This document shows, one piece after another, positions 22,013-33,802 of a DNA stretch of 64,000 bases. The position numbers and the translations under genes were made by a program. Source of the stretch: Coprinus comatus (taxonomy: Eukaryota; Basidiomycota; Agaricomycetes; Agaricales; Agaricaceae); contig JAWPGT010000001.1 in assembly GCA_034638255.1 (NCBI GenBank), positions 1,302,001 through 1,366,000 on the forward strand. The letters run 5' to 3'. Position 1 is the first letter of the stretch; each line of letters starts with the position of its first letter. The notes beneath the pieces were generated by a model that ran no database searches, was not told the origin of the DNA, and worked only from the letters and a program-made list of their open reading frames with translations.

Positions 22013-23982
22013 TCAACGATTTCCCTTCCTAATCTGCCCAGGTCTCCTAGATTGTTGCAAGAATGTAGAAGCGTTAGATGCAGTGCTACCCTCGGCTTCT
22101 CCCCTTCCACCTTCATTCCTCTCGTCGATTAAACCTTGTGCTTCGGACTCATTTCCAGTGCGAGAGTAGGCAATACCCGTACCTTGTGCAGAAGCCGATC
22201 CACTGTTAGCTCCAGGATAACCGGGCGGTAGCTCAACTACATGAGCACCATCATCCGTGTAGACAGTGACGGGAGGCTGTCCAACCATATCGTGGTGGAC
22301 GACGTACACGTTTTGCAATCTTCCTCTGGAGCTAGCGGTCTGCGCACTAGTAGTTGGCGACGTTGACTCTGGCTGGGTACCTGAGGCAGGAAGGCGACCT
22401 TCTTCTGTCATCGCTGGTACTACGAAAGGTTCGATGTGATAAGGAGAATCATTGGTGTTAGGTCCCAACCTCATAGTGTCTATGTTACCTGCAGAAGTAG
22501 GTACTGCATGATAATCAGATCGACGTGACGATAAGTGTGGCAAAGCACCTTGTGGTAAAGATTGCGATTTTCCACCGCCATACATCGTGTGAGACTTTCG
22601 CCGCCGCAGAATAATCCAAGTGCCAAGCAACCCAACGATAAACCCTATCACAAGTCCACCTACACCAACACCGGCAACGACACCAGCTGTTACACCATTG
22701 GGAATACTGCGTGAGGTGAGAACCTTAAAATGATTCACGGTGGGCATGTGCTTACTATTTATCCGTACTCTCTCCAGTTAGGAGGCAGGAGGTTGGTCCT
22801 CCTCCACCGCTATGGAGCGGCCCGTGAGACCATGCCCTCCCTTCGTCATCGACAATACTGATGAAGAAGGACGAGGCCCAAGACAGGGATACTGTCCAGT
22901 TGAAGGGCGAGGAACCATCGTTCGTGATGTTGTAAGGAGGATGGAGGGAGGGGGCAACCTAGTAGACTACTCTTAGAGAATAGATGTGAGATTGGATATA
23001 TAACGGCGTACTGTCATGGTATATGGTGGTGTACCGTTGCGCGGTACAAGAGATATATCTGTACACTTTTGAAGATGAGTAAATATCGCTGTTAAGTTAA
23101 TGGAAACAAACCTGGTCGATCCATCCATATTGCGACATGGGTCCATTGATTACAGTGGCGTCCACTTGTAAAGGTTGGGGGAAGGTGACATTAGTACATG
23201 AAGGGGTGGTGGTGTTTGGTATCACGGTGTAGATGTCCTGACATCCTCCGGTGTTTCCATTCTTATCAAACTTACGGATATAATCAGGTGAAGATCATTC
23301 ATTTAGATTCGCATAGCTCACCATACAAATCTGATACTAAATGCCAGTCACATGCGTCAGTATGAGGGCAATATCCTCGTCTCCTGAAGGGACGCACCAG
23401 AGTACCAGGTGCAAAGGGAACAGCCCAGCGCTGTAAACGGGAAGGTAAGCAATGCATCCAACATTCCTTGAGGATAGAATGCCTACATATTCAAGACCGT
23501 CACCAGCTGGTATTATGAGCGGGACGATATAGGCACTAACGAATATCCTTAGCTACTACGTTTGTGAAGAAATCATGAACGTACGAAGTGTAGACTTGTA
23601 GATAATATGGGGCAACTGGATTTGGTCTGACTGTAGATGAGTTTCGCAGCATCACGCATGGGACGACTGATTTCTAGGTCCATACCCTGTTGCTACGCTT
23701 CGCGACCAGGTTATATTGATACTTTCGCATTGTGCTGGTTGTGAAACCTTAGCTTTACATCGTTACGCCTTTAGAAAGACAAACGTACTTGTTACTGGGA
23801 TTGGATATGGATTTCCAGGAGAATTCCAGTCAAAGAAAAAGGACTGTGGTAAGTTGAGACACACCAAGCGCTTTACAGTAAGTACAAAAAGACCATACCT
23901 GTTCCAAATAGGGAGCAACCGTGGCTGAGATAGAGTACCACCCGTAGCTGCTCAAGAGAACTGCAATCTTCCAGGAACGCAT
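22013..23982 (-). CDS. Single-pass membrane protein with two related extracellular modules
   Basis: Basidiomycete family of unknown role. Eleven exons: 23982-23899, 23843-23789, 23734-23686, 23626-23585, 23535-23487, 23430-23398, 23336-23322 (15 nt), 23270-23112, 23065-23012, 22958-22756, 22706-22013; about 478 residues. After a signal-like start, two Cys-containing extracellular modules follow. Each begins QCxxI and reaches a PPY/APYY..V core. A Gly-rich membrane span comes next (VVAGVGVGGLVIGFIVGLLGTWIIL), then RRRK and a Ser/Pro-rich cytosolic tail of about 200 residues. Asn-X-Thr sites suggest glycosylation. Exon choices rest on phase plus a remembered family pattern (GPNPVAPYYLQVYTS). 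Confidence 0.78.
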
Positions 23983-24408
23983 ACGGTCAAGGAGGTGAAG
24001 CAAGAAGGATATACGAGGTAAGAGATGAATAGAAACAAGGTGGATGCGGAAGCGTGCAACACAAGGCACTGCCTTAGGTGCCGTAACGTAGATGTTGTTT
24101 CTTAGTCCTCTGTTGGTCCTCTACCTATAGGAAAGAGATAGATGCTATTCGGATTGGTGAAATGAGAAAAAATTGGTGGGAAGGAAGCAGGATGAGGGAC
24201 AGTCAGATGATATAAGGGGTTTTCAACCACTGCTGAAATACGACTATTTGCCCTGGAGTAGCCCAACCATGAACCGCATGTCCGTCCCTGCAGGGCTCTG
24301 TGGGCGACATCGAGCGCAAAATACAATATATAAATAGAACTGATGACATAATATCGGATGTCCTAATTGACGGGATCCAGAGTCTGTGCTTGGATTTCAC
24401 CTTAGCCA
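23983..24408. other. Divergent promoter region, membrane protein / YSC84-like gene
   Basis: About 425 bp without a supported gene. Open frames here are short and motif-free. Confidence 0.4.
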
Positions 24409-26216
24409 ATGAAGTTCAACACTCCCATCCCACAACCACTCCCAAGAGAATGTACAAAGGCTGCGAAGATCTGTACGTATATCTCTTCTATCTCTCGCTC
24501 GCTAATCTCACCCCTGTAGTTCATTCATTTGTGGACAGCCGGAATAATGGGCTAGATGGCGTGATACCACGCAGTGTCTTGCAGAATGCTCATGGATTCG
24601 CAATATTTACTGTAGTAAAAGCTGGATTTGTTCTCTCTGCCAGAGCGGGAAGCGGTGTCGTAATAGCCAGGAAAGAAGATGGATGTAAGTTTTGGTATTA
24701 TTAGACATGTTTAGTACTGTCCTAAACCCAGGATAACAAGCTTGGACTGCTCCAAGTGCTATAGGCACTGCCGGCATTGGCTTCGGTAGCCAAGCAGGCG
24801 CTGAGGTTACGGATTTCCTTGTTGTTCTGAACACAAGAGCTGTAAGCCCACCATATCTCGGTGCAGGTTTCTGAAGTTGACTTGTATACTAGGCGATCGT
24901 AAGCACGACCGCTCACACCACCCGACACCAATAACCTGATTCTCTTCAGAAATCTTTCATGGCAGCTGGTTCCCTGACACTGGGTGGTAATCTAAGTATT
25001 GCATTGGGACCACTCGGAAGGACCGGCGAAGCGTCAGGCTCAGTAAATACAGGTGGTAAGCTCGCGGCAATGTGAACTCTCTCTTACACAATATTTTATT
25101 CCGGTCGCTGAAACAAATTGCAGGTACAGCTACTCAAAAACAAAGGGTCTCTTTGGAGGCCTTTCTATTGAGGGCTCGGTCATTGTCGAGCGTCAGGATG
25201 CCAATGCACAAGCGTACGAGTCACCTGTAACTGTACAGATGCTTCTCAGTGGTATGGTTCCTCCACCACCTTGGGCTGAACCACTTATAATAACACTCGA
25301 TGCTTGCACACGGATGCCTGGCCAACGGGATTGGGTCCATGATCGGAACCCAGAACCAGCTTATGCGTTCGCTGGACCCATTCCGCAACTCAACCCTTCC
25401 CCGAGGCCTCACTCCCGTACTCCTTCATTCTTGAGACGCAAGAAAGATGGACCCAGCTTCCCACCTCCTCACTGGGGTATAAGCAGAGAAGGAGGTTCAT
25501 ATTTCTTGGAAAACGCACCGAATGCGACTTCCCGGGAACTCGACGATCAGAACGCAGTCCAATTCGATAAGAAGAAACCAGAACACAACATTCGATCGCG
25601 TTCTAACTCTTTTTCCAATAATATTGTGAACAGCAAGACCGGCACACTAATAGATGACTTAGACGACCCCTTCAATGACACACAATCCACAAGCATATCT
25701 CCGTTCTCTCATACTCAATTTTCACGCACCAGTAGTACGAAAGCCACTCGTAGTTCTCAGAGTAAATACTCACAGGATGAACTGTATTCGCCATCACCGC
25801 CAGTACAGTCGCCGCTGACTTCTACATACGGGGCGGATGATTTGTACTCGGATTCGTTAATGGACGTACAACGGATGGCTGGTCAGAGTCCACTTGTCAA
25901 GCCGAAACCCGAGTTAACACGGTCTCTGCTGCCCGGGGAAGGGGTAGGTCGGGCGATTGCTTTGTATGATTTTAAAGGTGTAGAGGCATGTTGATTTATA
26001 CTTTGTCATCACAAGATCGTTTATGTGGCTCCTAGGACGGTGATTTGTCCTTTAGCAAAGGTGATGTTATTACCATCATTAAGAGGAGTGATAATACACA
26101 CGATTGGTATGATCCTGTCCACTCATTCATGGCTACTTCTGATACCCACCAGGTGGACAGGTCGTGTGGACAGTCGAGAAGGTATCTTCCCTGCTAATTT
26201 TGTCGAAGTTGTTTAG
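24409..26216 (+). CDS. YSC84/SH3YL1-type actin-patch protein (SYLF domain plus SH3)
   Basis: Lipid- and actin-binding adaptor of endocytic actin patches. Eight exons: 24409-24472, 24520-24684, 24741-24841, 24893-24898, 24950-25071, 25124-25985, 26036-26106, 26153-26216, about 484 residues. The N-terminal SYLF (DUF500) domain runs from KFNTPIP to VTVQMLLSG, with IPRSVLQNAHGFAIFTVVKAG and SYSKTKGLFGGLSIEGS. A Ser/Pro-rich linker follows. The C-terminal SH3 has ALYDFKG, the acidic RT-loop, WW and GIFPANFVE. The fourth exon is six bases, GCGATC (Ala-Ile), completing the conserved RAAIKSF. The intron at 25986-26035 uses a GC donor (GCATGT). Confidence 0.93.
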
Positions 26217-26349
26217 GGAGTGGAGTGATGTTTTGGGTGTTCGCAAGCTCGTTGTTTTTATGTTTTCCCTCATGTATCCATAGTGATTTAACAATACTAT
26301 AGCTCACGAAGATAATTATGGACAGAGATTCTTGATCATATATGGGCTC

Positions 26350-28725
26350 TTAGAAATGATAATCGTCGAAGGCTTCGAGAGTATCGTCATCAAAATCATA
26401 CTCATCCTCTTCCATGGGAGACCCCTTCCCGTACCACATAAGAACATCGGGATGCACCATGACTCTGTGGGGCAAAAATCAACACACATACATAAGGAAT
26501 TGATTCAGCACCTACTTCGAAGCGTCAAAATTAAGCACCTGAAGGTGTTCCATGGATGTTGCACGAGATAATGCAACATACGCCTGCCCTTTCTCGAATG
26601 TCTTCCTCAGATTGACTCTCACGCGTTCCAATGTTTGTCCTTGAGATTTGTGCACACTCAAAGCCCATGCAAGAATCAGTGGCACCTGAATTCTGCGTGC
26701 TTCCATCTTACTATTCGCATTGTTGATCGTAAATTCCTCTGGACAAATCAAAACTTCTTCACCGTTCGTGAAGCGGACTAGCGGCCACTCGCTCGAACGA
26801 TTTCCTTCAGTGGGGTTCTGTGGTCGGGCCTTCCGAGTACTATCTGATTCTGTCTGTAAAGTTGCGGAGCGAGCCTCCCTTGAACAACAAAATTCAACGA
26901 TTTGTCCAATTGATCCATTGACCAGCCTTCCCTGCACAAGATTCTGGAAGCGGAGCAGTATCACTTAAGGTGATGTTTTGATGCAGGGATTAAAAGTCAT
27001 CGTACCTTGAGTAACATCACCTGGGCACCAACTTTGAGAGTGATTAAAGAAGGAACTACAAGACGGTCCAGTAGTTGTGTCATACGTTCCCGTGAAATAC
27101 GTTGATCATTAGAGTCACGTCCTGGAGTGTCATCTGCCGTATAAATTCGGGGTTCACCAGGAAGTTGCTGTAATCGCCAATTATTCGCGACTTCGACCTC
27201 TTTGCGGGTAGGAAATCTAGATTCACACATATATGTTAGCGTGTTGTATGAGTAATTGTTTAAGATCTGGATGACACACAGTTCTGTTGGTTCTATACCA
27301 TCAGTATAGTTGACTGTTCGTGATAAGCTCTTGAAGATCTGAATGGTAGACTCTTCCATTTGCGCAAATCGCATCTCATTGAGCATGTTCACGAAAGCTA
27401 ATATTGTCAGTTCTAGTTTAGAAATAGAAAGAGTTAGAAACTTACTTTGGTCTTTTTGTCGGAAGACCTTTGTCAACATCATTGGTTGTCCAATGCAATC
27501 GTCCCAAGATTGAGCTTGAAAAGCAAACTTTACTTGGGATTTCCCTGACTTTTTCCCCTGTTTGTCAGGTACTGGAGGAAGTTGGCAGAAATCACCACAC
27601 AGTACGAGCTATAGTTCAAAATCAATAAAGGAATGGCTCTAGACAGTATTTTAATGGAACCTGTATGCCGCCGAAAGGGGCCGTCGAATTCCTCATTCCA
27701 CGAGCAATGAATTCCTAAGGAAGAAGGTTAGTATATATAACTGTGGTAGAAATAGTTATGACGAACAAGTTTGTCAAACAGCTCTCCATCAATCATGGAA
27801 ACTAGCAATGTAGTTAGGAGCTGGAAGGGTAATGTAATTCTTTCGTCGCATACTTTCATCGATAATGAGGGTTTGAACCTGCTCCCAACGCAAACGTACA
27901 GATTCAAACTTCGGTTGGCTTCGAAACTTCCCAACGTAGTTTTTAGCCGGGTCGGTTCCTAGTCCAATCCCAGCCCAAGAATGAAGAGTACAGCCGCCTA
28001 TGTTCACAGCCGCTATACCAGTGGAAGCAGTGATCGCAACTAATGTTGGATCGCCACAGAGCTTAATGATCTCTCGCAACAAAACGGATTTACCAGTTCC
28101 TAAGCGAATTTAATATTTCTGGTAAGAAGTATGTGGAGATTTAGGCTCACCTGCGGAACCAGTAAAAAATACATTCTTGCGTTCTTTTACTCTTGTTAGA
28201 ACTTTGCTTTGCTCAGGAGATAAAACAACAGGTTTCTCTTCTTCGGGACAAGGGGTATTATCAACAAGGTCTTTAGTGGGGCGACTTCTTTCATCGGGGT
28301 CATCGTCGATAATTATGGGGGACATTCTCGTTCCTTGTGCGGCGCTATCCAGCGTTGAAGGAGCTCTGGAATATCGCGCCGACATCGTTACTTTAGCTGG
28401 TGTAGATTAGAAGTGGTCCACTCTCAGTTTGTGAAGATGTTACATGCCAGCCACTCTTCAGCTTCTACCCGCGTATTGAAGCTACGATGAAGAGCTTTGG
28501 GATATCGGGTTACCTTTAATTAATAGTGCGTTATTAGTTATTTCATTTTTGCCAATTACAATGAAGCACTCGCTTTTTCTGAGCACTACCGGATTCATTA
28601 GTTCGAAAATGAGTACAGAGTCAAATAGGTGATCTGGGATATACCTCTGCCCATGTCGTGTATATGTTCGGAGCGTCCCTACCGACAGCCACAGCATAGA
28701 ACTTGGATTTTGTTATCTTGGGCAT
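26350..28725 (-). CDS. PIF1-family DNA helicase with N-terminal RNase H1-N/viroplasmin-like domain (copy 1)
   Basis: SF1B 5'-3' helicase. Twelve exons: 28725-28645, 28585-28574 (12 nt), 28513-28444, 28396-28151, 28099-27854, 27801-27767, 27714-27661, 27608-27446, 27397-27280, 27216-27006, 26943-26516, 26464-26350; about 592 residues. Residues 1-55 ([29 protein letters not shown]) match the small RNase H1 N-terminal fold that binds RNA/DNA hybrids. Helicase motifs: I GTGKS, Ia [35 protein letters not shown] and [10 protein letters not shown]. The C-terminus is acidic ([10 protein letters not shown]). The intron after the 12-nt exon has a GC donor (GCGAGT). Divergent from the pseudogene copy. 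Confidence 0.88.
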
Positions 28726-28882
28726 GGTTGATTTATAGAGTCGACAAGCACGTCTCATGAAAGGTCACATGTATCACGGTACTCATTAGGGACGCGCCCG
28801 CGACACGTTTCCTAATTTAAACTCCCACCTTCGAGTTATATCCAATATCTCAATACCACACTTTTTTTGTACCAACGTTGCT

Positions 28883-30400
28883 ATGCCAAGAGACCTATGC
28901 AATCTTGCATGGTAGAGGAGCCCCTTTTTGTAACCAGTTCCGTCCGAGAAGTAGGTGTCCGTTTTTCGGGTTGCCAGAAGTTCAGAATACTAATCATACA
29001 TGCATGGACATAGTACAAAGACGCTGTGGGCCGTGACCTGTATGCTTCACGTGTGAGACTGTTGAACTGGATGTACAGATGGACCGCTTCGGTGGTTCGG
29101 CAGCAAGACAGAATCTCAGCGGCGGCTTGATAAAGCAAGGGCTGTTACTCGCTCTAGTCCAGGTGCTTAGGGTGAGCTCTTGAACCCTGTGGACGTCTAG
29201 TAACAAGGACTGTGTCTAATCTTATCTGACACAGAAACATGCGCTAAATTCATCTCTGGGTGCAGGGGGCCCTCTAGACAAAAATCCAATCTTGGGACAA
29301 GGCCCGGCCGGAAATTTGGATGAGCTCGCATTATTTGAGAGACAGGTATAAAGGAGCGACACTCGATCTTAAATTGAGTGAAAGAAGGTCGTAATGTATT
29401 TTTCACAGGGCCTGCAGGTAAACTTGTAACTTAGAAAATCCATGGTTGATGCCATATCTTCTTCCCTTAGGTAGTGGAAAATCTGTTCTTCTATGAGCAA
29501 TCATATAGCATCTACGGAAATTATGGAACCCGACCACATTGGCATTACTGCTATGATAGGCATCGCTGTGATCGCAATTGGGGGAACCACTATACATTCT
29601 TACGCAGGTATCAAATTAGGACAGGAAAATGCCCCACCTCTATTGAGCAAAGTTGCGCGCTCAATGTCTGCTAAACAACGCTGGCGTACCACTAAAGTAT
29701 GGATTATTGATGATGTTTGAATTTTGGAGGAATACAGATGGCTTGTTTTCGTCAGTTGCCATACCTCATTACATAGCTCTTATCATTATTGCAGCTTGTC
29801 GTGACAGGAGACTTTTTCCAACTACCTCCCGTGCCCGAAAATAGCTATCGGTATGGTGCACCGAGTCAATATGCGTTTGAGGCTCACAGTTGGAATGATT
29901 GTTTCCAGTACCCCTACTTCCTGAAGCAAGTCTTCAGGCAGACAAACACTAGTATGAATTCTCAAATATATGTCCCTAATCTACCGTATATCTTGGCATT
30001 TTTTCAGAGTTTGTTGCTATTTTATCTATGGCGAGTGAGCTAAGTCAAACCCAACAAGACACGTTGCGTGCGCTGGAGCGCCTGCTAGTGTGGTGCAGGG
30101 GTTGAATCATCTTGACTGTTCGTCTCATATGATATATCATCATTTATTATGTTGTAGTGGTTGGATATCTCGGGTGATCTAGGTTTCCAACCCGCGGTGA
30201 AGTTGCAGTATGCAATAAACAGTGTCTTGACAAGATCTCCCTTGTTTCATTTACTAATGAGAGGCATCTCTTATGTGCTCCTTTAAATTGTGAGCAAGTG
30301 GGATTGATAGGCAACGTTGAAGCACACAGGATGCCAAATACTCTAATTTTATCGAGGATCAGTCTAACCCATGGTATTCTACTTCCCCCCAAGGCTATGG
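28883..30400 (+). pseudogene. PIF1-family helicase pseudogene (decayed duplicate)
   Basis: Clear DNA similarity to the downstream plus-strand copy, including about 40 bp before the ATG. The ATG at 28883 meets a stop after ten codons where the first domain should be. Later pieces are the Walker A region near 29470 with in-frame stops, WIIDD near 29700, [14 protein letters not shown] near 29795, [11 protein letters not shown] near 29930 and a CGAGV-like stretch near 30085. Sequence equal to exon 10 of the intact copy (about 30165) then jumps to its late exon 12 (about 30250), an internal deletion of several hundred bases. Similarity fades after 30400. A short frame to about 30796 (VYPRIVFQKS) may be its old C-terminus. 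Confidence 0.8.
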
Positions 30401-30842
30401 GTTACAACGTAGTAAAGAGAAATTTGGACATAGCTCGATTAGTGTGTTTCATTCTACTGAAACGAAATGTTCAGAATTGGGATTGCGAAATGATGCTTGG
30501 GTTGGGAGGTTCCCTTCATCAGCTCTATAAGTGAGCGTGATGACGTTGATACTTTGTAACACCCATGGATTAAGGCAAATAATGTATCACTTGTAGAGGT
30601 TTCATGTATACTGCATGCGCAAGTCTATCCACGCATTGTTTTTCAGAAATCCATGAAAGATGAACAAGCAAAAGCTGCTTGGGCATGGTTTATTTACCAG
30701 TTGGCGGAGGGAGAAATGATCAATCGATCACCTGATGTAAATGACAATCAAGACGCGACGTTCCAGACGCGGTTCCTAATTGGAAGCTCCAAGTAGCTGC
30801 GACATTATATCCACACCACACTTTCATTATAATAACAGCGTT
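30401..30842. other. Gap between PIF1 pseudogene and intact copy
   Basis: About 440 bp. It may contain the eroded 3' end of the pseudogene. The last 50 bp resembles the sequence before the pseudogene ATG (TTATATCCA and a CCACACTTT string), so the duplicated unit seems to include promoter sequence. Confidence 0.45.
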
Positions 30843-33505
30843 ATGCCGAAGGAACCTACGTCGAAATTCTATGCAGTCTTGTATGGGAGAGAATCACCTT
30901 TCGTTACCAGTTCTATTCAAAAGGTATACAGTGACCATTTCTTGCTCTGAACTTCACTAAATATAGTATGAACACAGTACAAAGATGCTGTGGGTCATTA
31001 CCCCGTTTATCTAACTGGTGCTATTAGTTAACCACACGTACAGACGATTCAGTTCAGTGGTGCAAGTGGGAAAGGGTTCTTCAGTAAGACAGAAGCTGAA
31101 CAGTGGCTTAATAAAGCAAGGGGCATTACTACCAATGGCTCTACTATAGGTGAGTTTTGGTGGTCATCTAATAACAAGGAGTGTAGCTAATTGGACCGAG
31201 TACAGATGAATTTATCTCTGAGTGTAGAAGACTCACTTCTGATTCGTTGAAGGAAAATTCAAAGGAACCACCTTTGACCAAAGATTTGGATGAGCTTGAA
31301 TTGGATAAAACTACACCAGATATCAAGCTCTCAGAGCAACAACATGCCATACTAAATCTGGTGAAAGAAGGTCGTAACGTGTTCTTCACGGGGCCAGCAG
31401 GTACATACATTCACTGTAGCTCCAGGTTAATAATTTATCAACAACATCATTATCTTGTTAGGCACAGGAAAATCTGTTCTTCTCCGGGCAATCATACAGT
31501 ACTTACGCGGGATAATGAAGGCTAAGCATATCGGCGTTACAGCTACAACAGGCATTGCAGCAATCGCAATTGGAGGGAGGACGATACATTCTTATGCAGG
31601 TATCAAATTGGGGAATGAAGAGGCGGAAGTACTGCTGGATATTGTTTCAAGCAATAAAAGTGCGAAGGAACGCTGGCTTACAACTAAAGTGTGGATTATT
31701 GATGAAGGTATGATTTTTGGTTGCAGCCCGAGGGCTTGTGTTGAAGTTGAACATTTATTGATTGTGTAAATTTTCAGTCTCTATGCTGGATGCTCGATTG
31801 TTTGATAAATTAGTGTGTAATCAGTTAGTCTTTGGTATGGTTATTAAAAGATTTAAAAAATAGGACTTCATTGGTCGAGGCTTGCGTGACGCATTGTTAC
31901 CATTTGGGGGAATACAGGTCGGTCGAAAAAGTTGTTTCATGTAGGGAGCTATAACTTTTTGCTCACAATACTCAAAGCTTATTGTAACTGGGGACTTTTT
32001 CCAACTACCTCCTGTATCCAAAAAGGACATTTGGGGGCATGGGCCACCTAGCCGGTTTACCTTTGAGGCCGACAGTTGGAGCACTTGCTTTCAACAACCT
32101 TATTTCCTGGAACAAGTTTTTAGACAGACAAACACTGGTACGACTCTATGACCTCCCAAACAGTAGCGTTCGATCAGTTACATCTCATTGTATAGAATTC
32201 ATCGACATCTTGTCTGCCGTAAGGCTTGGTACGATCAGTCAATCCCAACGGGAAGCACTACTGGCCCTAGAACGTCCTTTGAACTGTGGTGCAGGGGTCG
32301 AACCATCTTGCTTGTACGTTCTGTTTTTTTGAGAGCTCACGGTGGATGATTTCTGAGGAGATCTAGATTTCCAACCCGCAAGCAGGTTGGCGAGCATAAT
32401 GAAGATCGTCTTGGCATGATTTCCGCACCTCTGCATACTTACCGAGGGATGGATAGTGCTGGTTGGTGTATTAATATGTTCCCAATTTCCCGAGAGGATG
32501 TTCATGACCACCTGGAGAGGTACTGCATAGCCCAAATGGAGGTGAAACTAAAGGTATTGATTAATTCTTATACAAACGCATCTATCTTGTATTGACATTG
32601 AACATTCAAAGGTAGGGGCACAAGTAATGCTTATTAAGGTACGTGTCATTTATCTTATTCTCGAAGATAAAACGTTTATCTATTTATCCCTTAGAACGTA
32701 GAAGCGGGTGTCCTGGTAAATGGAAGTGTGGGAAAAGTCATTGATTTTTTGACCGTACGAGAAGCCCGTAGCCGGGATATAGATATCACCATTCCAAGCA
32801 GTGGTAACCCTGAAGCTGAGGAAAAGAAATTGCTTAAAAAACTCGCAGAAAATCGCCAGCATCCTTACAGCGAAGACCCCTCCGTTATCAGAGAACTCTA
32901 CGAGAATCTCCCAGACCTGATAAACCGTCCTGTGGGCTTGGTACCGATTACGGACCATACATTTCGACATGATGATGAATGGCCTCTAGTATCATTTGCT
33001 AATGGAAGAAAGCTTTTATGTGCTCCTTTGAACTTTGAACAAGTGGGGTTAACAGGGAATATTGAAGCACACAGGATGCAAGTTCCTCTCATTTTAGCAT
33101 GGGCCATTTCAATGCATAAATCGCAAGGTCAAACATTACAACATGTCAAAGTTGATTTCAGGAATATTTTTGAACATGGGCAGGGTAAATGACCAAACAG
33201 ATTTTATAAATAATACCAAAATCTCATAGTTTCAGCGTATGTTGCCCTCTCCCGTGCTACGTCGATGGAAGGCCTCCAAATTGCTCATTTCAATCCTTCC
33301 AGGTAAGCTTATCGACCTGGTAACTTGTCTCATGCTCAACCATAAAATTTGCTCTAGAATAACAGTACACCCGTTTGTGACACGATGGCATAATGAATGG
33401 CATACTAAGATTAGATTCATTGAATGTGAAAAAAAACTCCTTGAATTTGAGCCAAACGATCACGATGACTATGAAGCAGCAGCTAATCTTTTTTGGGGAA
33501 GATAA
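30843..33505 (+). CDS. PIF1-family DNA helicase with N-terminal RNase H1-N/viroplasmin-like domain (copy 2)
   Basis: Fourteen exons: 30843-30923, 30978-30989 (12 nt), 31044-31149, 31206-31400, 31462-31707, 31778-31812, 31864-31917, 31978-32137, 32196-32313, 32367-32553, 32612-32638, 32695-33184, 33236-33302, 33358-33505; about 641 residues and every phase closes. N-terminal domain: [25 protein letters not shown]. The conserved Trp after the first strand is Ser here, so binding may be weaker than in copy 1. Helicase motifs are intact: [55 protein letters not shown]. Exon layout in the first domain and core matches copy 1, showing duplication. Role inferred: unwinding of R-loops or structured DNA. 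Confidence 0.88.
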
Positions 33506-33802
33506 AAGATTAAATTATCGAGGGACAGTATGGGTTACAGCAGAGTATGGGTGAAGAGAATTTTGATGAGATTACTAAGTCGGGTGTAGACTTAAGGGGT
33601 TTCATGCGCGAGTATCTAGTTCACTACTTATGTTCGAATGATAACGTTTTCAAAAAGACCACGAAAGGCAAACAAATATAGCACCCAAGTAAAAAAGAAC
33701 AACAGGGCCAGTAAAATACAAAAGATACCACGCATATCGACACAAGAGGGAAAAACATGATGGGGATATCGCAACAATGGAGGTACCAAGGAAATACAGA
33801 AT

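Noticed and set aside
30421..30540. Short frame after the PIF1 pseudogene
   Set aside because: No similarity to the intact copy or to any known family; treated as eroded sequence.
26350..33505. Helitron or other transposon carrying the PIF1 genes
   Set aside because: The helicases have 12-14 host-like introns, no Rep/HUH nuclease domain and no recognisable terminal TC/CTRR hairpin signals, so host-type duplicates are favoured.
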